A stretch of DNA of 64,000 nt, from contig NC_067196.1 of assembly GCF_000699445.3 (NCBI RefSeq), forward strand, positions 4,787,616-4,851,615, written 5' to 3'. This stretch comes from Schistosoma haematobium. Lineage: Eukaryota > Platyhelminthes > Trematoda > Strigeidida > Schistosomatidae. A program made the translations under genes and the position numbers. Positions 1 to 14,857 of this stretch are shown piece after piece; the first letter of the stretch is position 1, and the number at the start of each line of letters is the position of its first letter. A model generated the notes under the pieces. It was given only the letters and a program-made list of their open reading frames with translations. It did no database searches and was not told the origin of the DNA.

Positions 1-1140
1 ATTAATTGAATGAAATTCATCACTCTACATCAACTTCATTGACTACGAAAAAGCATTTGATAGCGTGGACAGAACAACACTATGGAAGCTTCTTCGACAC
101 TACGACGTGCCTCAGAAGATAGTCAATATCATACAGAATTCCTGTGATGGATTAAACTGCGAACTCGTGCATGGAGGAAAGTTCATAGACTCGTTCGAAG
201 CAAACACCTGTGTCAGACAAGGTTGCTTACTCTCACCCTTTCTCTTTCTCCTGGTGATCGACTGGATCATGAAGACGTCAACGTCTGAAGGGAAGCGCGG
301 GATACAATGGACATCTAAGATGCAGTTGGATGATCTAGACTTCGTAGATGATCTGGCCGTTCTATCCCAAACGCAACATCAGATGCAGGAGAAGACGAAC
401 AGTGTGGCAGCAGCCTCAGCAGAAGTAGGTCTCAATATACACAAAGGGAAAAGCAGGATTCTCCGATACAACACAGAATGCACCAATCCAATCACAATTG
501 ACGTAGAAGATTTGGAAGATGTAAAAACATTTACGTATTTGGGCAGCATCATTGATGAACAGGGTGGATCTGATGCAGATGTGAAGGCGCGGATCGGTAA
601 AGCAAGAGCAGCATATTTACAACTGAGGAACATCTGGAACTCAAAACAACTGTCAACCAACACCAAGGTCAGGATTTTTGATACAAATGTCAAGACAGTT
701 CTACTGTATGGGGTAGAAACCTGGAGAACTACGAAAGCCATCATCCAGAAGATACAGATGTTTATTAACAGTTATCTACGCAAAATACTTCGGATCCGTT
801 GGCCGGACACTATCAACAACAATCAACTGTGGGAAAGAACAAACCAGATCCCAGAGGAGGAAGAAATTAAGAAGAAGCACTGGAAGTGGATAGGACACAC
901 ATTGAGGAAACCACCCCACTGTGTCACAAGACAAGCCCTCACATGGAATCCTGAAGGTCAAAGGAAAAGCGGAAGACCAAAGAGCACATTACGCTAGGAA
1001 ATGGAGATAGACATGAGAGAAATGAACAAGAATTGGATGGAACTAGAAAAGAAGGCCCAGGACAGAGTGGGTTGGAGAATGCTGGTCGGAGGCCTATGCT
1101 CCATTAGGAGTAACAGGCGTAAGTAATTAAGTAAGTAATA
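1..1140 (+). mobile_element. RTE-clade non-LTR retrotransposon (family A), 3' part
   Basis: The window opens inside the reverse transcriptase domain. An open frame at 65-997 contains a [14 protein letters not shown] box just before it, the [11 protein letters not shown] box, and a catalytic box reading FVDD where related copies in this window have FADD. The conserved RTE C-terminal region ([20 protein letters not shown], then [10 protein letters not shown]) follows. The frame stops early at 995-997, but homology continues to about 1125 and ends in TAAG repeats, the 3' tail shared by family A. The copy is probably dead: it has an altered catalytic box and a premature stop, and its 5' end lies outside the window. 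Confidence 0.9.
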
Positions 1141-1328
1141 TTTAATTGACAAGTATAAAAACTGGTTAGGCTATTTATTTTAAATTGTATGCTTAAAATG
1201 AATTTACTTGGAAGTGAGATTCTGAACTTGCTCAGTAATTCACTTAGAAAAGAAAACTTATTTTAAGATAATTGATAAATCAAAGGATGTCGATGTATAC
1301 AGTTGATGATCATAGGTAACATATCTCA

Positions 1329-1780
1329 ATATCAATACACGTGGACAACTACGGACACTCATTCGATTGGAAAAATGTAGAAATCTTAGACAGAGGAAAC
1401 TCCAAAAACACCAGAGAATTTTTAGAAGCCTGGCACTCAGGTCAATCAGCAATCAACAAGCATATTGAAATCAATCCAATTTATCAACCAATCAGGGAAA
1501 TCATGCACAAATATAGGAACAAAAATCAAACCAATTGAAGACAAAACCAAAACAAAGAAGTAAACAATGATAAATTTAAGATCAATAAGAATCAATCAAC
1601 ATCGAGGTGCACAGAACAAGCTGTGAAACACATATGGAGAAATTTGAACACTTCACTTCTATCTGAAATTTGTACTGATGATATCATTCAGAAGAACAAT
1701 GAAAGCTCCAAGATCAAACCATCCAGCTCAGAGAACAAAACCCCATCAATAACATATCTCAGACAATTAAAGTGATAAGG
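1329..1780 (+). mobile_element. Penelope-like element fragment, C-terminal region
   Basis: A short open frame (1341-1538) encodes a peptide of the type FDWKNVEILDRG...TREFLEAWHS. This resembles the region at the end of the GIY-YIG endonuclease of Penelope-like elements and related flatworm retroelement proteins. The AT-rich sequence to about 1780 appears to be the decayed remainder. No reverse transcriptase is present. The assignment is by recognition of the peptide only. Confidence 0.5.
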
Positions 1781-2229
1781 TTTCATAGTATAATTAAACA
1801 GATAGAGCTCTGTTTAAAACATTCATTGTACGATCCTTATATGAGGTCATTGATTTACTGTTTTTTGTGAAGTCATAAACTAAGATGAACTAATTGTTTA
1901 ATATCCTTTATTCTTTGATGGTTCTTTAATTTATCTTAATTTTTGATGGAAGATAACTTGCAAAAAAAAAACTATTATAATTTATTGAGGTTTTTACAAT
2001 GTTATTATGAACATTTTGATTAAATCCGTTACATGTAGTTCACATAGGTTTTCAGTAAACGATGGTTTTAATTTTCATAAATCACCTGAAACATGGTTTA
2101 TTTTATTATTATTATTATTAAGGATTGGCAACAAAGTGAAGAGCTTTAGCGGATATTAGACATCTGAATTCAGACTGTGGTAATAATCGACTCCAAATTA
2201 AGCAACTTCAAGAAAAGTTTTATATCTAT

Positions 2230-2246
2230 ATCTATCTATCTATCTA

Positions 2247-2297
<51 letters not shown>
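2230..2297. repeat. (TATC)n/(TA)n microsatellite
   Basis: A few TATC units run into an uninterrupted TA tract ending at 2297. Confidence 0.95.
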
Positions 2298-2299
<2 letters not shown>

Positions 2300-3200
2300 T
2301 TTTAGTATTTCCGTTCTCCAATCGATCTTCGTAACAGTAGTAGTGGCTGTTTGATAAGTTTAATTACGTTTACAATATATTAAGAATAGTTTTTTTCACA
2401 CAATTTATCATGTTGATAATTTTCTAGGCAAGATCACACATGCATCCTTTTTAAACGGCTATTGAAGACTCGTAAACTTTTGTTAGGCGGTTTGTCTTCG
2501 GTATGGTACACTTCAGTAGTGAGAATCCGCAATCTATCATCTATTATCGATGGCGTGTCTTCAGTCTCGCTCTTGAAAGCTTGTCCTGTAAACACATAGG
2601 ATTCAAGGTCAAGCGTTGGTTCATTGATACTGAAATCGTGGATGCCTACTTCTCAAGAGTTTTGTGCTAGACGAAATAGTTGTCTAATACTTCCTAATAT
2701 ACAATGATTGTTTGCTTAAGGTCATTTCGAGATACCAACCGTGATATTCAAACTATCGCCAAAATGCCCGTATTGTGACGAATGTTAATCATCGGAATAT
2801 GCTATTGGTCAGTTCATTAGGTGTCAGTAATTTAAGTTTACTATTAGGTTACCTGTTAGTAAACAAAATTGTTTTCAATGTGATATTAATTTTATCTTAC
2901 GTTTTGGGATAGACTATCATAAAGTATTTAAGTAGAAACTTTTCGGAACTTCTACATCAAAAACGAATTAAGTAATATTACATAATAGTGTCTTCACGTA
3001 GACAACAGACTTATTAAACATTTATTTATACTTCCAAATGTGTAATGAGCATGAACCGTTAAGTATCTTCATTCATAAGTTGGGTTAACGGCTGAATAAA
3101 AATATAACAGACAGAATATAAACTTGTTATTGTTTGGCTTGTAACTTCCCATTGAGGTTTAACACTGCAATTGGTCAGTCTGTTAATGGCATATGTGCAT
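2298..3200. other. No gene seen
   Basis: AT-rich sequence with stops in all frames and no repeat recognised elsewhere in the window. Confidence 0.6.
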
Positions 3201-3202
3201 AC

Positions 3203-3345
3203 TGTGCGTATGCCTTGATATTACCTTAATTCGAGTTCTAGAGTGAACATCAACTCTCTGGAATGCAGGTACATAGAGCTGACGAGTCCCAAATAGGACG
3301 AAACGCTCGTCCTGGATTCCACTGCTAGCCACTATCCATCAGACA
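3203..3345 (+). mobile_element. Partial Sm-alpha-like SINE carrying a hammerhead core
   Basis: The 3' half (ribozyme plus the TGGATTCCACTGCTAGCC tail) matches the fuller SINE at 7443-7615. The promoter half with the A box is missing. A trace of the B-box region (GTTCTAGAGTGA) remains near 3236. Confidence 0.75.
3259..3320 (+). ncRNA. Hammerhead ribozyme (type I, schistosome Sm-alpha type), core intact
   Basis: Core box CTGACGAG is at 3279-3286. Stem II pairs GTCC (3286-3289) with GGAC (3296-3299). GAAA is at 3300-3303. Stem III is minimal: ACG (3303-3305) pairs with CGT (3308-3310) over a two-base loop. The GTC cleavage triplet ends at 3311. A stem III this short is known for schistosome SINE hammerheads, which are thought to work best as dimers. 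Stem I is imperfect: ATAGAG against CTGGAT has two mismatches, although GGAAT (3260-3264) can pair with ATTCC (3316-3320). Self-cleavage is therefore plausible but may be weakened. Confidence 0.75.
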
Positions 3346-3579
3346 GAATATACAGTCAGAACTGTAGATTGCATGATTACATGATAACCGAAACGCTAAT
3401 ATTGAATAGATAAATGAGTGGATAAATTATTTATATATAAAGTTAACCGGTCATATGCGCTGTGACTAAGTCCGGTTAGCTATCACGTAATGTATTCGCC
3501 AATCGCAATACGATTTATAGACTCTTGCACTGTATTGAACGAATGACGTTCGACCGGTCTGATCAGCCTAGTAAGGTAT

Positions 3580-6250
<2,671 letters not shown>

Positions 6251-7440
6251 AATTGATTTTCAAGCTTTATGATTTAATAGAATATAATGACTCTTGTTAT
6301 GTATTGAATTTATGTGGTTCAGCAATAACAAGTTATAGTTGTGCAGCATCTACATATAACTGTCATATATTTTTTATATTGTAAATTAGTGTAGAGGAAA
6401 AGAATGTTCATTCATTATTACAAGTGGTCTGAACAGATTCACTTTTATTTATATTAGCATTTAAGTTTGTTTAGTCAAAGAGATAGAATTCACTTAGAAT
6501 TGAAGAACTGTACTGCTTCATTCACTTTGATAACCAATAGTACTGTGGTGTGTACTACTTGTATCGACATAAGTAGTATATGACGTCAGTCAGGAACAGA
6601 ATGTCTGGCAGCAGAGAGACAAGAGGATCGAACAGTACAGAGTGAGAACAGGATGCAATTTGTATGAAAATGCAAGAACAATGAAGTGTGGGCCATTTCG
6701 AGACAATAGATGGACATTTTGCAAATTGAGCGTTTACTATATGATTGTTTGATTTTATCAACAAGTTGTGTAATTTTCTATCAAATACAATCGGTCATCC
6801 TCACCTGTGTTCTTTTGCACTACAGTACTACAGTTTCTAATCCAATGATTGGAATATTCTTTGATATAGAGGTAATAAGTTGTATTGGACGCTAATCGTA
6901 ATGTTTGTTGTATGTCGTTCATGATCAACTTCGTTAAGTGACATAACCAGAACTTAGTCTTTCCAGATGAACAACTGGGTGATAGGTTGATGAGAAATCG
7001 AGACAATTTCTAGCCACAAATATAAAGAACTACCATTCAGGTTTCCTATAGATTACTTCCAAACACTCAGCATTGAAACCTCTTGTCCGAGATTCTTTTA
7101 TTTAATGAATGGCTACTAAAACCATTTTTCTTAATCTACCATTCAATGTAAAAATTGCCTCTTATATAATAAACTACGGAATAAAATTCCACAAATGTTT
7201 AGCGAGAAGTCATTATTAACAGGAGTTCTATCATGTTCAGAGTTTACGTAGTTATCAGTGGACGTAATTCGCTTGTCATCCTATGGTGGAAGTTGTTTAA
7301 AGTTGAAAATGCAGGCTAATAAATTGTGATATGAATTCACTTGATGCTGTTTTATTTGTATCTTCCTAAATAACAGTGGGAAGATACAAGTAAAACAACA
7401 ATAAGTGAATTTAAACTTCACCCCATTGCACAAGCAAGTG
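6251..7440. other. No gene seen
   Basis: Short open frames only, none recognisable. No repeat shared with the rest of the window was noticed. Confidence 0.55.
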
Positions 7441-7442
7441 GC

Positions 7443-7615
7443 TATCAGGACTCAGTAGCTGAGTGGATCACGCGATGGCGTTTGAAGCGAACGGTACTGG
7501 GTTCTAGTCGTAGAGTGACTATCAACTGTGACATGCCGGAATATCCAGCTGACGACTCGCAAGTAGGACAAAACGTGTGTCCTGGATTCCACTGCTAGCC
7601 ACGATCCATGTTTAT
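7443..7615 (+). mobile_element. Sm-alpha-like tRNA-derived SINE with decayed hammerhead
   Basis: An A-box-like TAGCTGAGTGG (about 7462) and a B-box-like GGGTTCTAGTCG (about 7499) precede a ribozyme region. Stem I is good (ATCCAG with CTGGAT) and CTGACGA is present. Stem II is broken, and the GAAA box reads AAAA. The 3' tail matches the copy at 3203-3345. This is a fossil ribozyme copy. Confidence 0.8.
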
Positions 7616-8049
7616 TTAAAGATTCTGACATGTTTTGAAATATTGTAAATCCCCTTAAGCTTATTGGAGCGTAAACTGGTCAGAACCGAGCTGGGATCAA
7701 ACAACTGCACAATACTCTATAGTTTTCAATACATTATTAGCAAGCTTTCGAATCATGGTGTTGCTGATACTCAAGAATGAATTCTTCGATAGTTTCCAAT
7801 TTCATTTTTACGTCATGTTGATTGACTTGATAAATTTGTTTTGCTACAACCATTTCGGGAATGATGGATTGTGCTTAGTATTAGAATCCAGGACACAGGT
7901 TCCTTTTCTGAGTCTTATTTTTTGCATGTTCATGGCATTCTAGTGTTCATGTTCACACTACATTCGCATGCAGTGCCTTTCACTCTAAACATTATATTCA
8001 TTGAACAAGTCAGTGATTGTTTGGATTTAGTAACTCGAACATTAAGAAC

Positions 8050-8345
8050 ATCAAGCTAGCGAGTCAGTGTTGTAACGGGTGAATTGCAGGTTAGACGCGC
8101 AGTGTTTATATCGATCGATTACAGCGACACGGAAAAAACACGTAGTGAACGATCTAGTGTCCTGATTGGTCCCGCTTCCCTGTCTAGCCCAGCCAGTTGA
8201 GTCTAGAACGCAAGTCACAGCCTCTGCGTTATGAATCGTTGTATTTCAAACATACTCCGTTTATATACCAACAAAACATACCACATCTTACCATAAAAAT
8301 AGAAAACAACATCTGTACAATATTTAACGAGTGAAATAAATAATG
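8050..8345. repeat. Interspersed repeat (family E)
   Basis: The stretch with AGTCTAGAACGCA, CATACTCCGTTTATATACCA and ACCATAAAAATAGAAAACAAC is clearly related to 31010-31200, with scattered mismatches. Function is unknown. A retrotransposon LTR is one possibility. A degenerate SINE tail (AAAACGCTCGTC) follows near 8445. Confidence 0.55.
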
Positions 8346-8734
8346 GCCAATAGGGAATGCATATTTAGAGTCCAAGGACATCATTAGACTTAACATGATA
8401 ATGATTGGTATATTCCTCAGCATCCCTAACAGTCAGTAACAGAATAAAACGCTCGTCTCACATCCAATTTCTAGCAACAATACACCTTTTTTGTAAAAGT
8501 CGTTCTCAATGGACAACTACGCGATATCACTGTAAAAAGCTCGTAATTTCAAATTTCGCGAGATTTATTTAGGTATCCAAATAATTGTGTACAAAATAAT
8601 AAGAAATCTGTGACGGAACAGCCAAATTATGGATATATTCTTCACAATCGTGATTACAATGAAAAAATGAGTTCCTATGAATTCTGTCCTAGCCTTTTCT
8701 TTATAGTTGTTGTCAAGTGCTGTTTATTCCTTCA

Positions 8735-9801
8735 ATGCCTGCCTCCAATTACCAGCGCAGTGTGTTCTTTGGCCTACCTATTGTACTTTCCTCTTGAGGA
8801 TTCCAAATGAGGATTGCTTCTTGATTCAGTTTGTTTTCTACAAAGTGTGACTCATCTACTTCCAGAGACTTCCTAATTCTCACCTCAATTGGAATCTCAC
8901 TTGTTCTCTCCCACAGTAGGTTGTTACCGATAGTGTCTGATTAATGAACCTGCGATATCTCGCGTAGGCAATTATTCGGAAATACGTGTACCTTTTTGAT
9001 GATGGTTGTAGCAGTTCTCCAGGTTTTAGCTCCGTACAGTAGGGCTGTCTCGACGTTTTTATTGAAAATTCTGATTTTGGTATTGGTTGACAGGTGTTTT
9101 GAGTTCCATATGCCCCCTCAGCTGTAAAACTGCTGTCTATGTTTGCCAGTCCTTTCCTTAATATCTCCATTAGATCCTCCCCGTTAATCGATGACGCTGC
9201 TCAGACATGTGAAAGTGTCAATATCATCCAAATTTTGTCTATCAAGTGTGAGTGTGTTGGTGTTCGCCGTGTTGCATTTGAGAATTTCGCATTTTAATTG
9301 TTTATGTTGAAGTGAAAGTAAGGTTCCCCTTTCCATTCTGTCAAACGCCTTCTCATAGTCAAGGGAGTTGGTGTGTAGTGACGAGTTGCATCCAATTGAT
9401 TGTCCAACGATGATCTGTAACGTCGCTATTTCGTCTGTGCACTACCGATCCCTACAAAATTCAGACTGTTGATTTCAAAGTTGGGCGTCTGCTCAATTCT
9501 TCATTCGGTTCAACAACACTGTTGGAAAGTTTTCCTCGTACTGATAGTAGTATGACTCCTCACACTTGCTGAGATCTTTCTTCGACATCCTGATTAGGTG
9601 TCCTCCACAGTCTGTTGACACTTGTTGTTTCTCCATTTTTTTCTGTGGAACGTCTTCGTAGTTACCTTTATATGTGACCTTGGTGCTTCAGCTGGTATGT
9701 TGTCTGTTCGTTCTGCTTTCCCACTCTCGGTTTGTCCAATCGTCACGCTGATTTCTTCGGTCGTTAGTGGAATGACAGCTATAGGAGATTTTTTGAGTTT
9801 A
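8735..9801 (-). mobile_element. RTE family A copy, decayed (host of the nested Gypsy insertion)
   Basis: Read on the minus strand, it aligns piecewise with the RT and C-terminal part of the near-complete copy at 9898-13111, with many stops and shifts. Sequence at 9610-9785 is nearly the reverse complement of 59885-60065, so both belong to one subfamily. Homology breaks near 9785-9801, where an LTR-like end begins. It resumes at 18556-18748, which suggests one older RTE split by the later insertion. Confidence 0.75.
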
Positions 9802-9897
9802 TGTGGTGTTTGTATGAACTAATGATTCTTTTGTACTCGTCCAGTGTCTCGTTTTGATTTCTGCCTATAATACATTCGTTTTTATTCACCTATTTCT
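9802..9897 (+). repeat. LTR-like end of Gypsy element G1, left part
   Basis: Starts TGTGGTGTTTGTATGAACTA and aligns with the LTR-like segment beginning TGTCATGTTTGTATGAACTA at 15339. It is split by the RTE inserted at 9898 and continues at 13112. Whether it is the 5' LTR of the gag remnant downstream or the end of another copy is not settled. Confidence 0.55.
9885..9897. repeat. Target-site duplication (left) of RTE A insertion
   Basis: TTCACCTATTTCT here is repeated exactly at 13112-13124, on the other side of the RTE. Confidence 0.85.
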
Positions 9898-12800
9898 TAC
9901 TTACTTACTTACGCCTGTTACTCCTCGTGAAGGAGCATAGGCCGCTCACCAGCGTTCTCCATCCAACCCTGTCCTGGGCAATCCTTTCTAGGTCCGTCCA
10001 GTTGTAATTCGTCGTTTTCATATCTGCTTCTATTATCCGACGCAATGTGTTTTTTGGCCTTCCTCTTTTTCGCTTCCCCTCAGGATTCCAAGTTAGGGCT
10101 TGCCTCGTGATGCAGTTTGACGATTTGCGTAATGTATGTCCTATCCATTTCCATCGTCTTTTCCTAATTTCTTCTTCAGCTGGAAGTTGGTTTGTTCTCT
10201 CCCACAGAAGGCTGTTGCTGATGGTATCCGGCCAATGGATGTTGAGTATCTTGCGAAGACAGCTATTTATAAATACTTGTACTTTCTTGATTGTGGTTGT
10301 TGTAGTTCTCCAAGTTTCAGCTCCATACAGTAGAACTGCCTTGACGTTCGTATTGAAGATTCTCACTTTGATATTGGTTGAAAGTTGTTTTGAGTTCCAT
10401 ATGTTCTTCAATTGTAGGAATGCGACCCTTGCTTTGCCGATCCTCGCCTTTACGTCTGCATCTGAGCCTCCTTGTTCATCGATGATGCTTCCCAGATATG
10501 TGAAGGACTCTACATCTTCCAGAGTTTCGCCATCAAGAGTGATTGGATTGCTGTTCTCCGCTTTGAATTTGAGGACCTTAGTTTTCCCTTTGTGTATGCT
10601 GAGGCCTACTGATCCAGAGACTGCTGCTACACTGGCTGTCTTCATCTGCATCTGTTCGTGTGTACGGGATAGGAGGGCTAGGTCATCTGCGAAGTCCAAA
10701 TCGTCTAATTGATTCTGAGCTGTCCATTGTATTCCGTGTTTTCCTTCAGATATTGAGGTCTTCATAATCCAGTCGACCACCAGGAGAAAAAGGAAGGGAG
10801 AGAGTAAACAGCCTTGTCTGACTCCGGTCCTTACTTGGAATGCATCTGTCAGCTGTCCTCCATGCACTACTTTGCACTTTAGTCCGTCGTATGAGTTCCG
10901 GATTATATTGACAATCTTCTCAGGAACTCCGTAGTGTCGAAGAAGTTTCCATAACGTCCTCCTGTCTACACTGTCGAATGCCTTTTCATAATCAATGAAG
11001 TTGATGTATAATGATGAGTTCCACTCAACTGATTGTTCGACGATGATCCGTAGTGTTGCAATTTGGTCTGTGCACGACCGATCCTTACGGAATCCAGCTT
11101 GTTGATCTCGAAGTTGGGCGTCTACTGCATCCTTCATCCGGTTCAGCAACACTCTGTTGAAGACTTTCCCTGGTATTGACAGTAGTGTTATGCCTCTGTA
11201 GTTTTCACATTTGCTCAGATCTCCTTTCTTTGGAATCTTGACGAGGTGTCCTTCTTTCCAGTCCATCGGCACTTGTTCCTCTTCCCAAATCTTTTTGAAT
11301 AGAAGATAAAGCATGCTTGTGGTTGCTTCGATGTCTGATTTCAGTGCTTCAGCTGGTATGTTGTCGGGTCCTGCTGCTTTCCCGTTCTTGATTTGTCTGA
11401 CGGCCATTCTAATTTCTTCCGTAGTTGGTGGATTGACATCTATAGGAAGATCTATGTGTGCTGCTTCGATATCCGGTGGATTCATTGGAGCCGGCCTATT
11501 CAGGAGTTCCTCGAAGTATTCTACCCATCTGTTACGTTGTTGTTGAATTTCGGTGATTGGCTTGCCTTCTTTGTCTTTGACCGGCCTCTCTGGTTTACTG
11601 TATTTCCCTGATAGTTTCTTCGTTGTATCGTAAAGCTGTTTCATGTTTCCTTCTCTAGCAGCTTTTTCTGCCGTCGTTGCTAGTTCTTCAACGTATTTCT
11701 TCCTGTCGGCTCTAATGCTCCTCTTCACTTGTTTGTTTGCTTCTATGTATTCAGCTTGTGCTTGGACTTTCTCTGCTCGTGTTCGGCTGTTGTTTATTGC
11801 TGCCTTCTTGTTCTTCCTTTCTTTGATCTTGTCCACTGTTTCTGTAGAGATCCATTCCTTATGATGGTATTTCTTTAGACCGAGAACCTCTTGACACGTT
11901 GAAGTTAATGCTTCCTTGATGCCTTTCCAGTTGTCCTCCATAGTAGTTTCTTCTTCTTTCAGTAGATCTCGTAAGGCTTGGAACCTGTTGTTGAGAGCTA
12001 TCTTGAATTCATTGAGTTTGACAGTATCTCGAAGGAAGGCTGTATTGAACCTTTGTATTGCTGTTTGTCCACTTGTCCAGTTCTTTTTTAGCTTCAGTTT
12101 CAAATTGGCTACAACTAGGTGGTGATCTGAAGCTACGTCAGCACCTCTCCTGGTTCTCACATCTTCCATTGTCCTTCGGAATTTTTGTTGATGCAAATAT
12201 GATCTATTTGGTTCTCTGTAGTGTGGTCCGGTGAGATCCATGTAGCCTTGTGTATACGCTTGTGTGGAAATATTGTGCCTCCAATGACCAATTTGTTGAA
12301 TGCACATAGATTTGCAAATCTTTCTCCATTTTCGTTTCTTTCTCCCAGTCCATGTCGTCCCATAATATCTTCATATCCATTGTTGTCTATTCCGACTTTG
12401 GCATTGAGATCTCCCATTAGAATGGTGAGGTCTTTTCTTGGGCATTTCTCTATCACTGACTGCAGCCGCTCGTAGAACTGATCTTTGATTTCGTCGTTGC
12501 TATCATTGGTGGGTGCATAACATTGGATAATATTCATTAAGATCCCCTCCTTCTTTGTTTTGAATGATGCTTTGATGATTCTGGATCCGTGAGATTCCCA
12601 TCCTACAAGTGCATTTCGTGCTACTTTGGACAGCATAAGAGCGACTCCCTGAGTGTGTGGAGCATTGTCCTCCTCGTGACCGGAATATAGCAGCATCTCT
12701 CCCGTAGCTAGCCTTTTCTGTCCAGCTTGGGTCCAGTGGGTTTCGCTGATTCCCAGTACTGCTAAGTTGTATCTCCTCATTTCCATTGATATTTGATTGG

Positions 12801-13111
12801 TCTTCCCGGTTTCCCACATTGTTCGAACGTTCCATGTACCTATAAAAATTTTTGCTCTGGTTGTTAGAAGGGGCATCGGCCTCGTGGCTTCCGAAGGAAC
12901 TCGGCTTTCACCATGAAGCGTCATAATTCTTCTAAATGAAGACCTCCTAACTCCCAGGGCAGAGTTAAAATGGTTTGGATTATTTTTTCTGGTAAGCGTT
13001 TTTTTTAGCGAGTTAGTTTTCTACGGGATGGGGACGCTAACCCCATGCCCAACCCTCCTCCTTTACCCGGGCTTGGGACCGGCAGCAACCCTATAAGAGC
13101 TGCAGGCGGAG
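9898..13111 (-). mobile_element. Near-complete RTE family A non-LTR retrotransposon
   Basis: The 3214-bp element lies between 13-bp target-site duplications (9885-9897 and 13112-13124). On the minus strand it has a GC-rich 5' leader (about 13111-12925), endonuclease and reverse transcriptase, and a 3' end of GTAAG repeats. It is the most complete copy in the window. One frameshift near 12182-12186 separates the endonuclease frame from the RT frame. It sits inside an LTR-like end of Gypsy element G1. Confidence 0.92.
9905..12924 (-). pseudogene. RTE endonuclease-reverse transcriptase ORF, one frameshift
   Basis: The N-terminal frame (12924 to 12157) shows an apurinic/apyrimidinic-type endonuclease: GTWNVRT, SETHW, MGDLNAKVG, and the start of a QIDHI motif. 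The second frame (12307 to 9905) picks up the endonuclease end (SDHHLVVA) and continues into the reverse transcriptase, with [44 protein letters not shown] and the catalytic [10 protein letters not shown] box. It then continues into the conserved RTE C-terminus. The frames overlap because of a length change in a run of A (T on the plus strand) at about 12182-12186. The product would nick target DNA and prime cDNA synthesis from RTE RNA. Apart from this break the reading frame looks undamaged, so the insertion is fairly young. Confidence 0.9.
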
Positions 13112-13205
13112 TTCACCTATTTCTATTTGACTTAAATTTCATCGTTTCGTGAATTACTAGTTAGTTCAATAATTCGAATATTTCTAATCATTATACTGAC
13201 ATCAC
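13112..13205 (+). repeat. LTR-like end of Gypsy element G1, continuation after nested RTE
   Basis: Sequence after the target duplication (ATTACTAGTTAGTTCAATAA, then ATTTCTAATCATTA) aligns with 18500-18550 (GGATTCCTAGTTCGTATAAT, then CTTCCAATCATCACA). It ends just before the gag-like ATG at 13217. Confidence 0.55.
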
Positions 13206-13216
13206 TATAGAGCTGT

Positions 13217-14760
13217 GATGGAACAGTTGGACATAAACTCAAATTTTGATGCTTTTGAGGATTATATGGAAAGGTTTTAAATCTGGACTGTGACCGAGGA
13301 AGACGTTGAGGATGTTAAAATTACGGCTCATTTCCTTACATTTATTGGGAAGGATGCCTGTAGCTCTAGCATCCTCATATAAGCTTATTTCACTTTCTTA
13401 TGAAACTATCAAGGAAGTACTACTAGACCATGTAAAGTGTACAAGTTCCTAGTGCCGTAACCGAGGAAAGTTTCCTAAAATCACTTGTAAGGACATCAAG
13501 AATTCCACCATACTGATACATCATCCCAATTCAATGCGTACTCGAGGTTATGGGGATAACAATTTACTGAGGAGTTGCGAAGAATAGCACGATGTTCACA
13601 AATTTGGTAAGTGTTTGTCCTGTGGTAAATATCAGTCACGTACTTCATGCGTGTTTCATAACGCTGAATGCTTTAAATGTGGTAAGATTGTACATATTCA
13701 GTCAATTTGTGGTACTACTGTTCATTTCGCTGCAACTGATGCTAAACTTTGTAGTTCTGATCCTATAAAGTTAAGTGCTTCTAACGATAATTTGTCTTTG
13801 TCCACGATTTAGAAACACAGCCTTGTTAATCCTGCACTCTGAAACTGAACTTCAGCCAAAACAAACGTATACTTCATGTGGTGTTTGCCGAGAAAACTGG
13901 AGACACTCGTATTCAGAAAATAATTGGAACAATACAATAAACATAAGTGCATCAAATGAAATCCAGAATCATTGTGAGACAAAAGTTTCCAATCAATTAA
14001 CTTCTTATCGGATTTCTCATGTCATTGTGTGGTGCGTGCTACTGATATTGACAGATATAAGTAGTACGTAGCACCAATCGGAAGTGAAATGCATGGCGAC
14101 AGAAGGTTACGAAGATCGAAGAGAAGAGAACGAGAGCAGAGAGTGATTGGTGTGGAAACTAAGGAACAACAAGATCTGAGATAGCTGATTGACATTTTGC
14201 AAATGAAGTATTTACTGTATGGTTTTCAGATTTCATCAAGATATTCTGTAATGTTGTATTGAAATATATTTAGTTGTCCCGGCCTGTTTTCTCGTCCACT
14301 ACAATTGTGCCAGATTTGGTTTGTCCTACCGATTTACATACTCTTAATGAAATTTCTTATAAATCTGTTGAATGGATCAATTCATGATTGGAAATTTGAC
14401 AGATGCTGAATTTTCTAATGATTCATCAATTTCCAATAAAATTCCTAATAAATTTCAAAAATATTTCGGAAGAACCAAATCTTATTGTCATATCAGATGT
14501 TATTTGTCGTCATAATGCATTTGTTTCTTGTGGGTAAATTGTTCAATGAGAAGCACGAGTCCTAAATGAGCTCGATTTTGGTTATGATTCCAATGATTTC
14601 ATACCAACTGTGGTTTATCCTTATCATGAAGTTACTTCTAATGAATCTTCTAATCAATGTGAGTAATATAATGTAAATGAAGCAACATCATTTATAACTT
14701 GGGGATATGAAAATCCAACATTATTTTGTAGTGACTTAATTTTATCACGAGAACGCGATT
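13217..14760 (+). pseudogene. Ty3/Gypsy-type gag remnant (element G1)
   Basis: Translation from the ATG at 13217 starts MEQLDINSNFDAFEDYMERF and continues with a Gypsy capsid-like segment (DVKITAHFLTFIGKDA), broken by stops. At 13615-13710 there is a zinc-knuckle region. The first knuckle is degenerate (CLSCGKYQSRTSC). The second is a canonical C-x2-C-x4-H-x4-C (CFKCGKIVHIQSIC). The remainder to about 14760 is open only in patches. No protease or RT follows, so the element is internally deleted. From 13527 on, the segment belongs to the duplication and recurs at 35503-36736. Confidence 0.7.
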
Positions 14761-14857
14761 GGTTTAACGAAAACAAATATTATTATAACCAATTGTACCA
14801 GTGCTTGTTGTATGTGCTTTTGTTTAACTGTGCTAATTACAGCCATTTTGTGCTTCC

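Noticed and set aside
7455..7515. Possible tRNA gene
   Set aside because: Same reasoning: this is the tRNA-derived head of an Sm-alpha-like SINE.
10047..12125. Plus-strand open frames (up to 221 codons)
   Set aside because: They are shadows opposite the RTE A reverse transcriptase on the minus strand.
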